A DNA stretch of 64,000 nucleotides from Silicimonas sp963779765 (GCA_963779765.1 CAVZZP010000004.1:310001-374000), one strand, 5' to 3'. Counted from the stretch's first letter, positions 35,384 through 45,422 are shown. Numbers and translations are program-made. Notes: a model not told the origin generated them from the letters alone.

Positions 35384-37476
35384 CTAACCGACCGAGATCA
35401 TCCCGATCGCCTTGTCCTGCTCCATCAGCCACAGAAGCACGCGCACCGCGCGGCCTCGCTCGGAGGTCAGGTCGGGGTCGACGGAAATGAGCCGCCGAGC
35501 ATCGCCGTTCGCGACCGCCATCAAGGCCGCCTGGCGCTCCAGGTCCGCGATGCGGAATCGCGGCAGACCCGACTGCGCCGTGCCAAGCACGTCGCCTGCC
35601 CCTCGCATCGCAAGGTCCTCCTCGGCGATGCGGAATCCATCCTCGGTCTCGCGCAGGATCTCAAGGCGGCGACGTGCGCTCTCGGTCAGGGGCGTCTGAT
35701 ACAGCAGAAGGCAGGTCGATTTCTCGGAACCGCGCCCGACCCGTCCGCGAAGCTGATGCAACTGGGCGAGACCGAAACCCTCGGCGCCTTCGATGACCAT
35801 GATCGAGGCGTTCGGGCACGTCGACGCCGACCTCGATGACCGTTGTCGCCACCAGGACACGCGTTCTGCCCGAGACGAAGTCCGCCATCGCGGCGTCCTT
35901 GTCGCGCGGTGGCATCTGACCGTGGACAAGGCCGACCACGTCTTCCCCAAGTGCTGCCCGCAGGCGCTTGAAGCGCTCTTCGGCAGCGGTCTTTTCCAGC
36001 GTCTCGCTTTCATCGACAAGCGGACAGACCCAGTAGGCCTGCCGCCCTTCCTCGACGGCGGTGCGAAGGTGACCCACGACCTCGTCCATCCGCCCCGACG
36101 AGATCAGCGCAGTCGCGACAGGCGTGCGGCCCGGCGGCTTCTCGTCGAGGATCGAGACGTCCATGTCACCGTAGTTCGCCAGGCTGAGCGAGCGCGGGAT
36201 CGGCGTCGCCGTCATCACCAGCACGTCGACACGCTCGCCCTTCCGGCCGAGTTCCATCCTCTGCGCCACGCCGAAGCGGTGTTGTTCGTCGACGACGGCA
36301 AGACGGAGGTCGCGAAACTCCACATCCGCCTGAAAGACCGCGTGGGTGCCGACCAGGATGTGGATGTCGCCCTTCGCCAGCGCCGCGAGCTTGGAGGCGC
36401 GCTCGGCTCCCTTGTCGCGGCCGGTCAGAAGCTCGACCACGACTCCGGCGGCCTCGGCCAGGGGCTTAAGGCCCGAGAGGTGTTGCCGCGCCAGGATCTC
36501 GGTCGGGGCCATCATCACCCCCTGCCCGCCCGCCTCGACCGCGACGAGAAGCGCCATCAGCGCCACCAGTGTCTTGCCCGCACCGACATCGCCCTGCAAG
36601 CAGGCGGTTCATCCGACGGTCCGATCCCATGTCGTCGGTGACCTCGCGGATAGCCCGCTCCTGCGCAGAGGTCGGGCTGTAGGGCAAGGCGGCGAGGACG
36701 CGGGATTGCAGACGTCCGGTTGCCACCGAGGGCCGTCCCGCGCGGGTGCGGCGCCGGGCGCGGACTAGCGCCAGCGTCACCTGGTGCGCGAAAAGCTCGT
36801 CATAGGCCAGTCGCTGACGCGCAGGCGCCGAGGCCGCTATGTCGGCCGAACCCGTAGGCGCGTGCGCGGCCGCCACAGCCTCGCGCCAGGACGGCCAGCC
36901 TTCTCGGCGGACCAGCTCGGGATCGATCCATTCGGCCAGAGCGGGTGCGCGCGTTAGTGCCGCCTGCGCGGCCTTCGCCATCACCTTGAGCGTGACGCCC
37001 TGCGTCAGCGGATAGACCGGTTCGAACGCTGGCAGATCGGCCGCCTCGGACGGCAGAAGGACGTGATCGGGATGGACGATCTGGGCCACCCCGTCGAACA
37101 CCTCGGCCCGGCCCGACACGAGGCGGCGCGAACCTACGGGCAAGGTGCGCTGAAGCCAGTCGCCCTTGGCATGGAAGAAAACGAGTTGGAACGACGTTTG
37201 CGCGTCGGCCACGTCGATGCGCGTGGGTTTGCCGCGCGCGCGCGCCGGGTGGTGGCGTTCGACGGTGACCTCGGTCGTGACCGTCGCGGGCAAGGGCACG
37301 CCCAGGATGGTGTCGCGGAACGACCGGTCGACGCCCGAGACAGGCAGCGTGAAGAGGAGATCGCGCGGCGTCGCCACGTGAAGCGCAGCCATGGCCTTGG
37401 CGGTCTTGGCGCCGACGCCCGGCAGGGTCTCAAGCTCGGCGAAGAGCGGGAACAGGACTTCGGGTCGGCGGCTCAT
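35384..37476 (-). CDS. recG: ATP-dependent DNA helicase RecG (two apparent frameshifts)
   Basis: About 697 aa after removing one base near 36600 (CTGCTTGCAG) and one near 35818 (CCCGAACGCC). Remodels stalled forks and Holliday junctions. The N-terminal wedge region opens with LETLPGVGAKTAKAMAAL. Walker A is GDVGAGKTLVAL, then the motif II box DEQH, TATPIPRSL, HGQMPPRDKD and QLRGRVGRG. The C-terminal motif is MVIEGAEGFGLAQLHQLRGR. ATG 37476 overlaps the ligA stop. A core repair gene with breaks at conserved motifs points to sequencing error. Confidence 0.92.
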
Positions 37477-39608
37477 GCGTCGCCGATGAGCGCGAGCCAG
37501 CCATCCTCGTCGATGGTCTCGATCCCAAGCTCGACCGCCTTCTTCGCCTTCGAGCCCGCCCCCGGTCCCGCGACGAGAAGGTCGGTCTTGGCCGAAACGC
37601 TGCCTGCGACCTTGGCGCCCAGGGATTCGGCCCGTGCCTTGGCTTCGGCCCGCGTCATCTTTTCGAGCGTGCCAGTGAAGACGACGGTCTTGCCGGCGAC
37701 GGGGCTGTCGGTGGCGCGGGCGGCGGGAGCCTCGATGGTCAGGTGAGCGGCCAACCGGTCGATCGACGCGCGTTCCTCGGCCTGCGCCAGCGTTGTCACC
37801 AGCGACCGCGTCAGCGTCTGCCCGACCCCGTCGATCGACAGGAACTCCGACCAGGCGGGGCTGTTCGCCAGCGCCTCGCGCCCCTCGGCCTCGGCCGCGG
37901 GTTCGGACGCCGCGGTGTCGGCGGTAGCGGCGAGGGTCGGCCAGTCGTGGAAGTGCCGCGCCAGGTCCTTGGCCGCGACCTCTCCCAGGTGCCTTATGCC
38001 GAGGCTGAAGAGGAAGCGTTCGAAGGCGACGGTGCGGCGCGCGTCGATGGCGTCGAGAAGGTTCTCGGCCGACTTCTCGCCCCAGCCTTCCCGCTCGCGC
38101 AACTCGACGCCCTTCCGGTCTCGCAGGGTGAAAATGTCGGCGGGCTCGGCGATCCAGCCATCCTCGAAGAACTGCTCGACCTGTTTGGCCCCCAGCCCCT
38201 CGATGTCGAAGGCAGAACGCCCGACCATGTGGCGGAGCTTTTCGACCGCCTGCGCAGGACAGATCAACCCGCCCGTGCAGCGGCGCACGGCGTCGCCCTC
38301 CTCGCGGATCGCATCCGAGCCGCAGCGGGGGCAGACGGTCGGGAATTCGTAGGGTTTCGCGGTCTTGGGCCGCTTCGCCACGTCGACGTCCGCGACCTTG
38401 GGGATCACGTCGCCCGCCCGATAGACCTGCACCCAGTCGCCTTCCCGGATGTCCTTGCCGTCGCGGATGGGCGTGCCGTCGGCACTGCGTCCAGCGATGT
38501 AGTCCTCGTTGTGAAGCGTCGCGTTCGACACCACGACGCCGCCCACGGTCACCGGGGTCAGGCGGGCCACCGGAGACAGCGCTCCCGTGCGCCCGACCTG
38601 GATTTCGATCTTCTCCAGCCGCGTCCACGCCAGCTCGGCCGGGAACTTGTGCGCTATGGCCCACCTGGGCGTGGTCGAGCGGAAGCCGAGCCGCGACTGG
38701 AGCGCGAGATCGTTGACCTTGTAGACGACCCCGTCGATGTCGTAGCCGAGCGTCGCGCGCTTTTCCTCGATCAGTCGATACTGCTCCAGCATCTCATGCG
38801 TCCCGTCGCAGAGTCGCATCATGTCGTTCGTGGCGAACCCAAGTGCGGCGAGACGGTCGATGGCTCCTTTCTGGGTGTCGGCAAGAGGTTCGGAAAGGCT
38901 GCCCCAGCCGTAGGCATAAAACCTGAGCGGCCGCGCGGCGGTGATCTTCGGGTCGAGCTGGCGCAGAGAGCCAGCAGCCGCGTTGCGCGGGTTCGCGAAG
39001 GTCTTGCCGCCCGCCTCCTCCTGCCGCGTATTCAGCGCGGCGAAGTCGGCGTGGCTCATGTAGACCTCGCCCCGAACTTCGAGGACGTCGGGGGCGTCCT
39101 TCAATGTCGCGGGGATGTCGCTGATGGTGCGCGCATTGGCCGTCACGTTTTCGCCGGTCGTGCCGTCGCCCCGCGTGGCAGCCGAGATCAGCGTGCCGCC
39201 CTCATAGCGCAGCGACAGGGACAGTCCGTCGATCTTGGGTTCGGCGACGTAGGCGAGGCCCGCATCGGCAGACAGGCCCAGGTATTTGCGGACCGAGCGG
39301 TCGAACTCGGCCACCTCTTCATCCTCGAAGGCGTTGCCGAGCGACAGCATCGGGATCGAGTGGGTGATCTTCTGAAAGCCTTCGGACGGCGCCGCGCCGA
39401 CCTGCTCGGAGGGCGAATCCTCGCGCTTGAGGTTCGGGAACGCGCCTTCGATCTCGGCGTTGAGGCGCTTCAGCGCGTCATAGTCCGCGTCGGATATCTC
39501 GGGCGCGTCCTTTGCGTGATAGGCCTCGTTCGCGCGTGCGATCTCGCGGGCCAGCCGGGCAAGCTCAGCGCGCGCCTCAGCGGGCGAAAGGGAGGATACG
39601 TCTTTCAT
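37473..39608 (-). CDS. ligA: NAD-dependent DNA ligase
   Basis: 711 aa, intact. The Ia domain is followed by adenylation lysine K125 in AEPKIDGLSLSL. The OB fold follows, then a four-Cys zinc finger (CPRCGSD and CTGGLICPAQ), helix-hairpin-helix and a C-terminal BRCT (about 635-711, with TGTLEKMTRAEAKA). Joins nicks in Okazaki fragments. Overlaps recG by 4 bases. The 3' part of the recG/ligA pair is clean, unlike recG. Confidence 0.96.
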   Translation of the reverse strand: MKDVSSLSPAEARAELARLAREIARANEAYHAKDAPEISDADYDALKRLNAEIEGAFPNLKREDSPSEQVGAAPSEGFQKITHSIPMLSLGNAFEDEEVAEFDRSVRKYLGLSADAGLAYVAEPKIDGLSLSLRYEGGTLISAATRGDGTTGENVTANARTISDIPATLKDAPDVLEVRGEVYMSHADFAALNTRQEEAGGKTFANPRNAAAGSLRQLDPKITAARPLRFYAYGWGSLSEPLADTQKGAIDRLAALGFATNDMMRLCDGTHEMLEQYRLIEEKRATLGYDIDGVVYKVNDLALQSRLGFRSTTPRWAIAHKFPAELAWTRLEKIEIQVGRTGALSPVARLTPVTVGGVVVSNATLHNEDYIAGRSADGTPIRDGKDIREGDWVQVYRAGDVIPKVADVDVAKRPKTAKPYEFPTVCPRCGSDAIREEGDAVRRCTGGLICPAQAVEKLRHMVGRSAFDIEGLGAKQVEQFFEDGWIAEPADIFTLRDRKGVELREREGWGEKSAENLLDAIDARRTVAFERFLFSLGIRHLGEVAAKDLARHFHDWPTLAATADTAASEPAAEAEGREALANSPAWSEFLSIDGVGQTLTRSLVTTLAQAEERASIDRLAAHLTIEAPAARATDSPVAGKTVVFTGTLEKMTRAEAKARAESLGAKVAGSVSAKTDLLVAGPGAGSKAKKAVELGIETIDEDGWLALIGDA

Positions 39609-39714
39609 GCCGCGGGCGAACCTCGGGTGGGACCTGTACCCTCATGGATAAAAAGCCCCACACGCCGCGTCCAGCCCTGGCGACCACCGCGGTCCGTCCG
39701 TGAGGCCATAAAGG

Positions 39715-39751
39715 AAGGGCCGCGTTCCGTATCGGCTGGAATGCGGCCCTT
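39715..39751 (-). terminator. Terminator of ctrA
   Basis: AAGGGCCGC(G)TTCC pairs with GGAA(T)GCGGCCCTT around a 9-base loop. On the minus strand the stem is followed by CCTTTATGG. It lies 17 bases past the ctrA stop. Confidence 0.65.
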
Positions 39752-39767
39752 CAGGCAGGGAGAGGGT

Positions 39768-40484
39768 TCAGGCCGAGGCGCGAACGGGGTCGCGTCGCAG
39801 GCTGACGGGTTCGGGGTCGCGCAAGACATAGCCGCGCCCCCAGACCGTTTCGATGTAGTTGTCGCCGTCGGTCGCGATGGACAGCTTCTTGCGAAGCTTG
39901 CAGATGAAGACGTCGATGATCTTCAACTCCGGCTCGTCCATGCCGCCGTAGAGATGGTTGAGGAACATCTCTTTCGTCAATGTCGTACCCTTGCGGAGCG
40001 AAAGAAGCTCCAGCATCTGGTATTCCTTGCCGGTGAGGTGAACCGCCTTGCCGTCCGATTCCACAGTCTTGGCGTCGAGGTTCACCGCGACCTTGCCGGT
40101 CTGGATCACCGACTGCGCGTGCCCTTTCGACCGGCGGATGATGGCGTGGATGCGTGCGACGAGTTCCTCGCGGTGGAAGGGCTTTGTAAGGTAGTCGTCG
40201 GCGCCAAAACCGAAGCCCTTGATCTTGCTTTCCGTGTCGTCCGATCCCGTAAGAATGAGGATCGGCGTTTCGACGCGGGCCATACGCAGTTGGCGCAGCA
40301 CCTCGTGGCCGTCCATATCGGGCAGGTCGAGGTCGAGGAGAATGAGGTCGTAGTCATAGAGCTTGGCGAGGTCGATCCCCTCTTCGCCCAAGTCCGTCGC
40401 ATAGACGTTGAGGTTCGCATGAGTCAGCATCAGTTCGATGCTGCGCGACGTAGTGGGATCGTCTTCAACCAAGAGAACACGCAT
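39768..40484 (-). CDS. ctrA: Cell-cycle response regulator CtrA
   Basis: 238 aa from ATG 40484. Receiver domain with phospho-acceptor D51 in LLDLDLPDMDG, switch Thr in LILTGSDD and Lys in TKPFHREEL. OmpR-type winged helix: LTGKEYQMLELLSLRKGTTL and DVFICKLRKKLS, nearly identical to Caulobacter CtrA. In Rhodobacterales it controls motility, gene transfer agent and other traits and is usually not essential. A TAACC-GGT-GGTTA palindrome upstream may be autoregulatory. sciP lies directly upstream on the same strand. Confidence 0.96.
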   Translation of the reverse strand: MRVLLVEDDPTTSRSIELMLTHANLNVYATDLGEEGIDLAKLYDYDLILLDLDLPDMDGHEVLRQLRMARVETPILILTGSDDTESKIKGFGFGADDYLTKPFHREELVARIHAIIRRSKGHAQSVIQTGKVAVNLDAKTVESDGKAVHLTGKEYQMLELLSLRKGTTLTKEMFLNHLYGGMDEPELKIIDVFICKLRKKLSIATDGDNYIETVWGRGYVLRDPEPVSLRRDPVRASA

Positions 40485-40536
40485 AGTCACAATCTCCGCA
40501 GTCTTGCCATTCGGGGACACACTGGAGCCAATTACT

Positions 40537-40549
40537 TAACCGGTGGTTA
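40537..40549. promoter_or_regulatory. Palindrome with two CtrA-like half-sites
   Basis: TAACC-GGT-GGTTA (preceded by T) sits 53-65 bases upstream of the ctrA start. Each arm resembles the TTAACC half of a CtrA site. It could mediate autoregulation or SciP/CtrA joint control. Confidence 0.4.
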
Positions 40550-40576
40550 CCCCCGGACGAGAACTAGCAGCACACG

Positions 40577-40855
40577 CTATGGTTGTCTATACCGTTGCAG
40601 ACTCGTTGCTTTCAGAGCGCTCTCTCCGTGTCGCTCAACCGCAACGTGCCAAGCGTCCAGCTCTTCCTCGGACAGGTGATAGGTGTCCAGCGCTTCCGCT
40701 CGAGTGATGAGACCGTTCGCGATCGCGCGCACGACTGCCGCCTTCCGGCTGGCGACCCACCTGCGGGTCTCGGCGTCCGGCAGGTCGGCGCGGGTCATCA
40801 CCCTGCCGTCCGGCAGGGTTACCGCCCTTGGTCCTTTCACCTTCTTGAGATACAT
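40577..40855 (-). CDS. sciP: CtrA inhibitor SciP (DUF1153)
   Basis: 92 aa from ATG 40855. Small helix-turn-helix protein that binds CtrA and blocks its activation of target promoters. Family signature throughout: MYLKKVKGPRAVTLPDGRV, RRWVASRKAAVVRAIANGLI, TRAEALDTYHLSEEELDAW, ALKATSLQRYRQP. A longer frame reaches ATG 40954 and adds a basic 33-residue stretch, but homology begins at MYLKK. The neighbouring position directly upstream of ctrA fits a regulator and its antagonist. Confidence 0.92.
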   Translation of the reverse strand: MYLKKVKGPRAVTLPDGRVMTRADLPDAETRRWVASRKAAVVRAIANGLITRAEALDTYHLSEEELDAWHVAVERHGESALKATSLQRYRQP

Positions 40856-40990
40856 GGGTTGCGTCGTTCCGGGCTTTGTCAGGACGACCTTTGCGCGGGC
40901 CGGCTTAAACTTGGGTGAAGGCTCCACCTTGTGAATTCCGCCAATTTTTCCCATATTCTCCACGATCTTCCCTACGCTTCTGGTGACGCA

Positions 40991-42127
40991 ATGCTCGACC
41001 GGGCCCACAGCCTCAATTCTCTCGGCTTTCCCAAGCCGCCCGCCGAAACGCGGGTGGTGGTGGCGATGTCGGGCGGTGTCGATTCATCGGTCGTGGCGGC
41101 CGAGCTTGCGCGCGAGGGCTACGACGTCGTCGGCGTGACGCTCCAACTCTACGACCACGGCGCAGCGCTGGCCAAGAAAGGCGCCTGCTGTGCGGGCATC
41201 GACATCCATGACGCGCGACGCGTGGCCGAGGAGATGGGCTTCCCGCATTACGTCCTCGACTATGAAAACATCTTCCGCGACGCGGTCATCGACGAATTCG
41301 CCGACAGCTACCTGGCGGGCGCCACGCCCGTGCCCTGCATCCGCTGCAACGAACGGGTGAAGTTCAAGGACCTGCTGATGACGGCGAAGGACCTCGACGC
41401 CGACTGCATGGCGACGGGCCACTACATCCAGCGTCGTGTCGGCCCGTCGGGTCCCGAGTTGCACCGGGCGGCCGATGCTGCACGCGACCAGTCCTATTTC
41501 CTGTTCTCGACGACGCCGGAACAGCTTGCCTTCCTGCGCTTCCCGCTCGGCCACCTGTCGTCGAAGGCCGAAACGCGGGCGCTGGCCGCGACGCATGGCC
41601 TGACGGTCGCCGACAAGCCCGACAGCCAGGACATCTGCTTCGTCCCGGACGGCAACTATGCCGGACTGATCGAGAAACTGCGTCCCGGCGCCGCCGAACC
41701 GGGCGAGATCGTCCACGCCGACGGACGTGTCCTGGGTGAGCACGGCGGCGTGATCCACTATACCATCGGCCAGCGCCGTGGCCTCGGCATCGGCGGGCTG
41801 GACGAACCACTTTACGTGGTCAAGCTCGACGTCGACGGCCGCCGCGTAATCGTCGGACCGAAAGAGCTGCTGGCGACCCGAAGGGTTCCGCTGCGCGAGG
41901 TCAATTGGCTGGGCGACGCTCCCTTCGACAGCCGCTCCGAGTGGCCGCTCACGGTCAAGATCCGCTCGACCAAGGCGCCTGTGGAAGCGGTCGTGCGGCC
42001 GCTCTCGGCGACCGAGGCCGAGGTCGAGCTTCTGTCGCCCGAGGAAGGGGTTTCACCAGGTCAGGCCTGCGTCTTCTACGAGCCGGACGGCACGCGCGTC
42101 TTCGGCGGCGGCTGGATCACGCGCTAG
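40991..42127 (+). CDS. mnmA: tRNA-specific 2-thiouridylase MnmA
   Basis: 378 aa from ATG 40991. Thiolates U34 of Lys, Glu and Gln tRNAs. PP-loop SGGVDSS at 27-33. Catalytic cysteines are C119 in PCIRCNERVKF and C216 in DSQDICFVPDG; GHYIQRR lies between. Full length and unbroken. Divergent from sciP; its last bases overlap the lpxB stop on the other strand. Confidence 0.94.
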   Translation: MLDRAHSLNSLGFPKPPAETRVVVAMSGGVDSSVVAAELAREGYDVVGVTLQLYDHGAALAKKGACCAGIDIHDARRVAEEMGFPHYVLDYENIFRDAVIDEFADSYLAGATPVPCIRCNERVKFKDLLMTAKDLDADCMATGHYIQRRVGPSGPELHRAADAARDQSYFLFSTTPEQLAFLRFPLGHLSSKAETRALAATHGLTVADKPDSQDICFVPDGNYAGLIEKLRPGAAEPGEIVHADGRVLGEHGGVIHYTIGQRRGLGIGGLDEPLYVVKLDVDGRRVIVGPKELLATRRVPLREVNWLGDAPFDSRSEWPLTVKIRSTKAPVEAVVRPLSATEAEVELLSPEEGVSPGQACVFYEPDGTRVFGGGWITR

Positions 42128-43296
42128 CCAGACACTCCCAGACCGTCGAGAACCGCGCGCGCAGCGCGCAGACCCGGCGGCTCGCCGCCCTTTCCGAGCT
42201 TGTCCATCGTCTCGTTCATCGCCGCGACCTGCACCGCCCGCGCCGCTCCGTCCGTGAGAAGCGCTGCCAGCGCCGCCCCGACAGGCTCCGGTCGGCAGGC
42301 TGGACCGAGGAATTCGGGCACGACCTTCCGACCGGTGACGAGATTGACCAATGTGACGGTGTCGATCAGGGCCATCCGCGACATGATCTGCCACGAGATC
42401 CAGTTCATGTCGTAAGCCACGACCATCGGCGTGCCTGCCGCGGCCAGTTCGAGGCTGACCGTTCCGCTTGCCGCAAGCGCGGCGTCGGCGGCGCGGAAGG
42501 CGGCGCGCTTGACAGCGTCGGCTTGCGGATCGCCGCGCGGATCGAGAACCACCGGCGCGCCCGGCCAGTCCCTGACGGCCTCGATCACCTGCGCAGCGAC
42601 GGATCGGGCGGCGGGAACGACCGCCCGGGCCTCCGGTTGCGCCGCGAGAACGTGACGCAAGGCTTCGCCGAATACGGGCGTCAGCCGCTCGACCTCGGCC
42701 CGTCGCGAGCCGGGCAGGACGAGGACGAGGGGCGCGTCGCCAAGGCCCGACGCCTCGCGGAAGGCGCGGGCCTCCTTCTCGGTCGCCACCGGCTCGGCGA
42801 CGACGGGATGGCCGACGAAGTCGCAGCGCATCCCTGCGGCCTCCATGTAGGGCGGCTCGAACGGCAGAAGCGCCAGAACCTGGTCGATGTGACGCGCCAT
42901 CTTCGCCGCACGCCCGGGACGCCAGGCCCAGACGGACGGCGCGACATAGTGGACAGTACGGATCGGAGCGGCGGACTTGACCAGCCGCGCGAGGCGCAGC
43001 GAGAAGTCGGGCGCGTCGATGGTGACAAGCGCGTCGGGCGCGAAGGCCAGGCAATCGCGGGCGGCCTCGTTCAGTCGGCGACGCAGGGCGGGATACTTCG
43101 GCAGGATCTCGGCGATCCCCATGACGCTGAGATCGTCCATCGGGAACAGGCTTTCCATTCCTTCGGCCTGCATCAGGGGCCCGGCGACGCCTCGAAGGTC
43201 GAGGTCCGGGTGCAGCTCCCTCAGCCCCGCAATCAGCGCCGCGCCGAGCTTGTCGCCCGATGCCTCGCCCGCCAGAAGCCAGAGCTTCAGGGGCAT
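42124..43296 (-). CDS. lpxB: Lipid A disaccharide synthase
   Basis: 390 aa from ATG 43296 (a TTG nine bases earlier is the alternative). GT19 glycosyltransferase joining UDP-diacylglucosamine and lipid X. LLAGEASGDKLGAALI at the start, LPFEPPYMEAAGMRCDFVGH, LVLPGSRRAEVERL and SGTVSLELAAAGTPMVVAYD are all family motifs. Last of the fabZ-lpxA-lpxI-lpxB block. Confidence 0.93.
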   Translation of the reverse strand: MPLKLWLLAGEASGDKLGAALIAGLRELHPDLDLRGVAGPLMQAEGMESLFPMDDLSVMGIAEILPKYPALRRRLNEAARDCLAFAPDALVTIDAPDFSLRLARLVKSAAPIRTVHYVAPSVWAWRPGRAAKMARHIDQVLALLPFEPPYMEAAGMRCDFVGHPVVAEPVATEKEARAFREASGLGDAPLVLVLPGSRRAEVERLTPVFGEALRHVLAAQPEARAVVPAARSVAAQVIEAVRDWPGAPVVLDPRGDPQADAVKRAAFRAADAALAASGTVSLELAAAGTPMVVAYDMNWISWQIMSRMALIDTVTLVNLVTGRKVVPEFLGPACRPEPVGAALAALLTDGAARAVQVAAMNETMDKLGKGGEPPGLRAARAVLDGLGVSG

Positions 43297-43330
43297 GTGG
43301 GACAATGCGTATTTGGGAAGAAATGAAGCA

Positions 43331-44113
43331 TCAGCGCACCCATAGGAAGAGGCCGGCCTTGTCGGCTGCGCGTACCACGCGGTCGAGGTCGAGAACCATC
43401 ACCTCGCCACGTGCCACGACGATGCCGTCGAGACCGGCGCGCTTCGCCGCGGTGACGGTATCCGTTCCGATCATGGGCAGATCGACGCGCCGGTCCTGTC
43501 CGGGCTTCGCGGCCTTGTAGATAAGGCCGCCTCCCCCGTCGGGCCGGTGCCGCAGCGAAGCGAGCATCCAGTCGGTGCCGAAGACGCCCTCGACCGCGAG
43601 CGCCTGTCCGGACAGCACAGCCACGGCCTGCCCGATGTCGAGGTCGCCCATTCCCGCGACGATGGCGGCGGCACGCGCGGCGTCGGCCTCCTTGGCGGGG
43701 TCCGGCCGTCGTGCGGTGGGAACGCCTGCGTCGGGCAGAAGGGCCGGCAGGATCTCGTGGGCCGCGCGGATGGTGAAGCTGGCCTCCTCGAAGATCGACA
43801 GAACCGCACGCAGGGCGCCATCGTCCCCCTGGCCGAGCGCCGCCAGGATGCGCGGCACAAGCGGCCGGGTCGCGGCGTCGATGCGCGCGGGATCGATGTC
43901 GGGCCGCCGGATGCCGCCTGCGAAGCACACCTCGGTCACGCCGAGCGCGCGCATCTCTTCGATGAGCGTGCCCAGTTCCTCGATCCGGAAGCGGCGGTCG
44001 GGGACAAGGAAGTCTGGATCGAACCCTTCCGGCGAGGCGATGAAGGGCAAGTCCTCGAGGCTGTCGACGAGGACCGCCGGCAACTTGCCCCGCCCCGCGA
44101 TCAGCGCAAGCAC
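43331..44113 (-). CDS. lpxI: UDP-2,3-diacylglucosamine pyrophosphatase LpxI
   Basis: 260 aa from GTG 44113, one base after the lpxA stop. LpxI (DUF1009) replaces LpxH in alphaproteobacteria, making lipid X and UMP. The two domains are visible: LIAGRGKLPAVLVDS at the start, FAGGIRRPD, then AVEGVFGTDWMLAS and a C-terminal VVARGEVMVLD. No lpxH-type phosphoesterase is seen nearby. Confidence 0.9.
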   Translation of the reverse strand: MLALIAGRGKLPAVLVDSLEDLPFIASPEGFDPDFLVPDRRFRIEELGTLIEEMRALGVTEVCFAGGIRRPDIDPARIDAATRPLVPRILAALGQGDDGALRAVLSIFEEASFTIRAAHEILPALLPDAGVPTARRPDPAKEADAARAAAIVAGMGDLDIGQAVAVLSGQALAVEGVFGTDWMLASLRHRPDGGGGLIYKAAKPGQDRRVDLPMIGTDTVTAAKRAGLDGIVVARGEVMVLDLDRVVRAADKAGLFLWVR

Positions 44114-44114
44114 C

Positions 44115-44915
44115 TCAGCGCTCCGGCGTCAGGAAGTGGCGGTCGCTGTCGGCGAGGATGAAATCGACGATCTCGCGCACGTAGGCGCTGCCGGTCTCGT
44201 CCTTGAGCCTCCGCGCGCGGTCGGCGAAGGCGCCCTCGCCCTGCGCCAGCATCTGGAAGGCGGCGCGAAGCGACGTGATGTCCTCACGCGATACGCCCTT
44301 GCGCTTGAGCCCCACGAGGTTCAGCCCGTCGAGTTGCCCGCGCGGCCCCTGCACGAGGCCGTAGGGGATGACGTCGTTCGTGACCATCGTGACCGCCCCG
44401 ATGATGGCGCCTCGTCCGATACGCACCCACTGGTGGATGCCTGAGAGGCCGCCGATGATGACGTCGTCCTCGATCACGCAGTGCCCGGCGATGGCGCCCT
44501 GGTTCGCGACGATGACCCTGTCGCCGACGATGGCGTCGTGTGCCACATGCGCGCCGGTCATGAAGAGGCAGTCGTCACCGACGCGCGTCAGACCGCCGCC
44601 GCCCTCGGTGCCGGTGTTCATCGTGACGCCCTCGCGGATGCGGTTGCGCTGACCGATGACAAGACGCGTGGCCTCGCCCTTGAACTTCAGGTCTTGCGGG
44701 ATTTCTCCGATCACCGCGCCGGGGAAAATCACCGTCTCGTCTCCGACCTCGGTCTCGCCGGTCACGACTGCGTGGCTCTTGACCACGACCTCCGCGCCGA
44801 GACGCACCTTTGCGCCGATGAGAGAGAACGGACCGACCGTCGTCCCCGGCCCGATGTGGGCACCCTCCTCGACGACGGCCGAAGGATGAACGCTCGCGGT
44901 CGCGGCAATGCTCAC
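44115..44915 (-). CDS. lpxA: UDP-N-acetylglucosamine acyltransferase
   Basis: 266 aa. First step of lipid A synthesis, adding a hydroxyacyl chain from ACP. Left-handed beta-helix repeats fill residues 1-190: HPSAVVEEGAHIGPGTTVGP, and the catalytic His in FMTGAHVAHDAIVGD. The C-terminal helical domain starts near GVSREDITSLR. Overlaps fabZ by 4 bases. Confidence 0.95.
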   Translation of the reverse strand: MSIAATASVHPSAVVEEGAHIGPGTTVGPFSLIGAKVRLGAEVVVKSHAVVTGETEVGDETVIFPGAVIGEIPQDLKFKGEATRLVIGQRNRIREGVTMNTGTEGGGGLTRVGDDCLFMTGAHVAHDAIVGDRVIVANQGAIAGHCVIEDDVIIGGLSGIHQWVRIGRGAIIGAVTMVTNDVIPYGLVQGPRGQLDGLNLVGLKRKGVSREDITSLRAAFQMLAQGEGAFADRARRLKDETGSAYVREIVDFILADSDRHFLTPER

Positions 44916-45364
44916 TTCGGAAGATCCATCATCGCGGTGAACTCGGCTTCGCAGGCGACCTCGCCCTCGACCGTGGCGACGCCGCGGAACTTCCAGACCT
45001 TGCCGCCGCCGCGCAGCGTCTCGACCTTCATGCGAAGCGTGTCGCCGGGACCGACCTTGCGGCGGAACTTTGCGCTGTCGATGGCCATGAAGTAGACGCC
45101 GAACTTCTTGTCCGCCAGATCGAGACCGACTCCCGCGACGACCGCCGCGGTCTGCGCCATCGCCTCGACCATGAAGACGCCGGGAAACACGGGCATTCCG
45201 GGGAAATGCCCGGTGAATTGCGGCTCATTCATGGTGACGTTCTTGATGCCGACGCCCGAGGCGGTTCCGTCGATCTCGACCACCCGGTCGACAAGCAGGA
45301 ACGGGTAGCGGTGCGGTATGATCCGCTGGATCAACTCGATGTCGGCGGTCTTCAGATCGCTCAT
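44912..45364 (-). CDS. fabZ: 3-hydroxyacyl-ACP dehydratase FabZ
   Basis: 150 aa. Hot-dog fold dehydratase of fatty acid elongation. The active site is H53 in GHFPGMPVFPG with E67 in FMVEAMAQ, and IPHRYPFLLVDRV marks the N-terminal part. ATG 45364 is 58 bases from skp. Confidence 0.96.
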   Translation of the reverse strand: MSDLKTADIELIQRIIPHRYPFLLVDRVVEIDGTASGVGIKNVTMNEPQFTGHFPGMPVFPGVFMVEAMAQTAAVVAGVGLDLADKKFGVYFMAIDSAKFRRKVGPGDTLRMKVETLRGGGKVWKFRGVATVEGEVACEAEFTAMMDLPK

Positions 45365-45422
45365 GGGGATGGTCCCTTTTTTCCAGCGGTATCAAGCGGG
45401 GCGGCTCGCGGCAAGCGCGGGC

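Noticed and set aside
36466..38664. A 732-codon minus-strand frame extending upstream of RecG
   Set aside because: Its first half is an out-of-frame reading of ligA; only the part after residue MSRRPEVLF (37476) is RecG.
37743..40679. A 978-codon open frame opposite ligA and ctrA
   Set aside because: It is the antisense shadow of two certain genes, with no domain match and a composition (His, Arg, Gly rich) typical of high-GC shadow frames.
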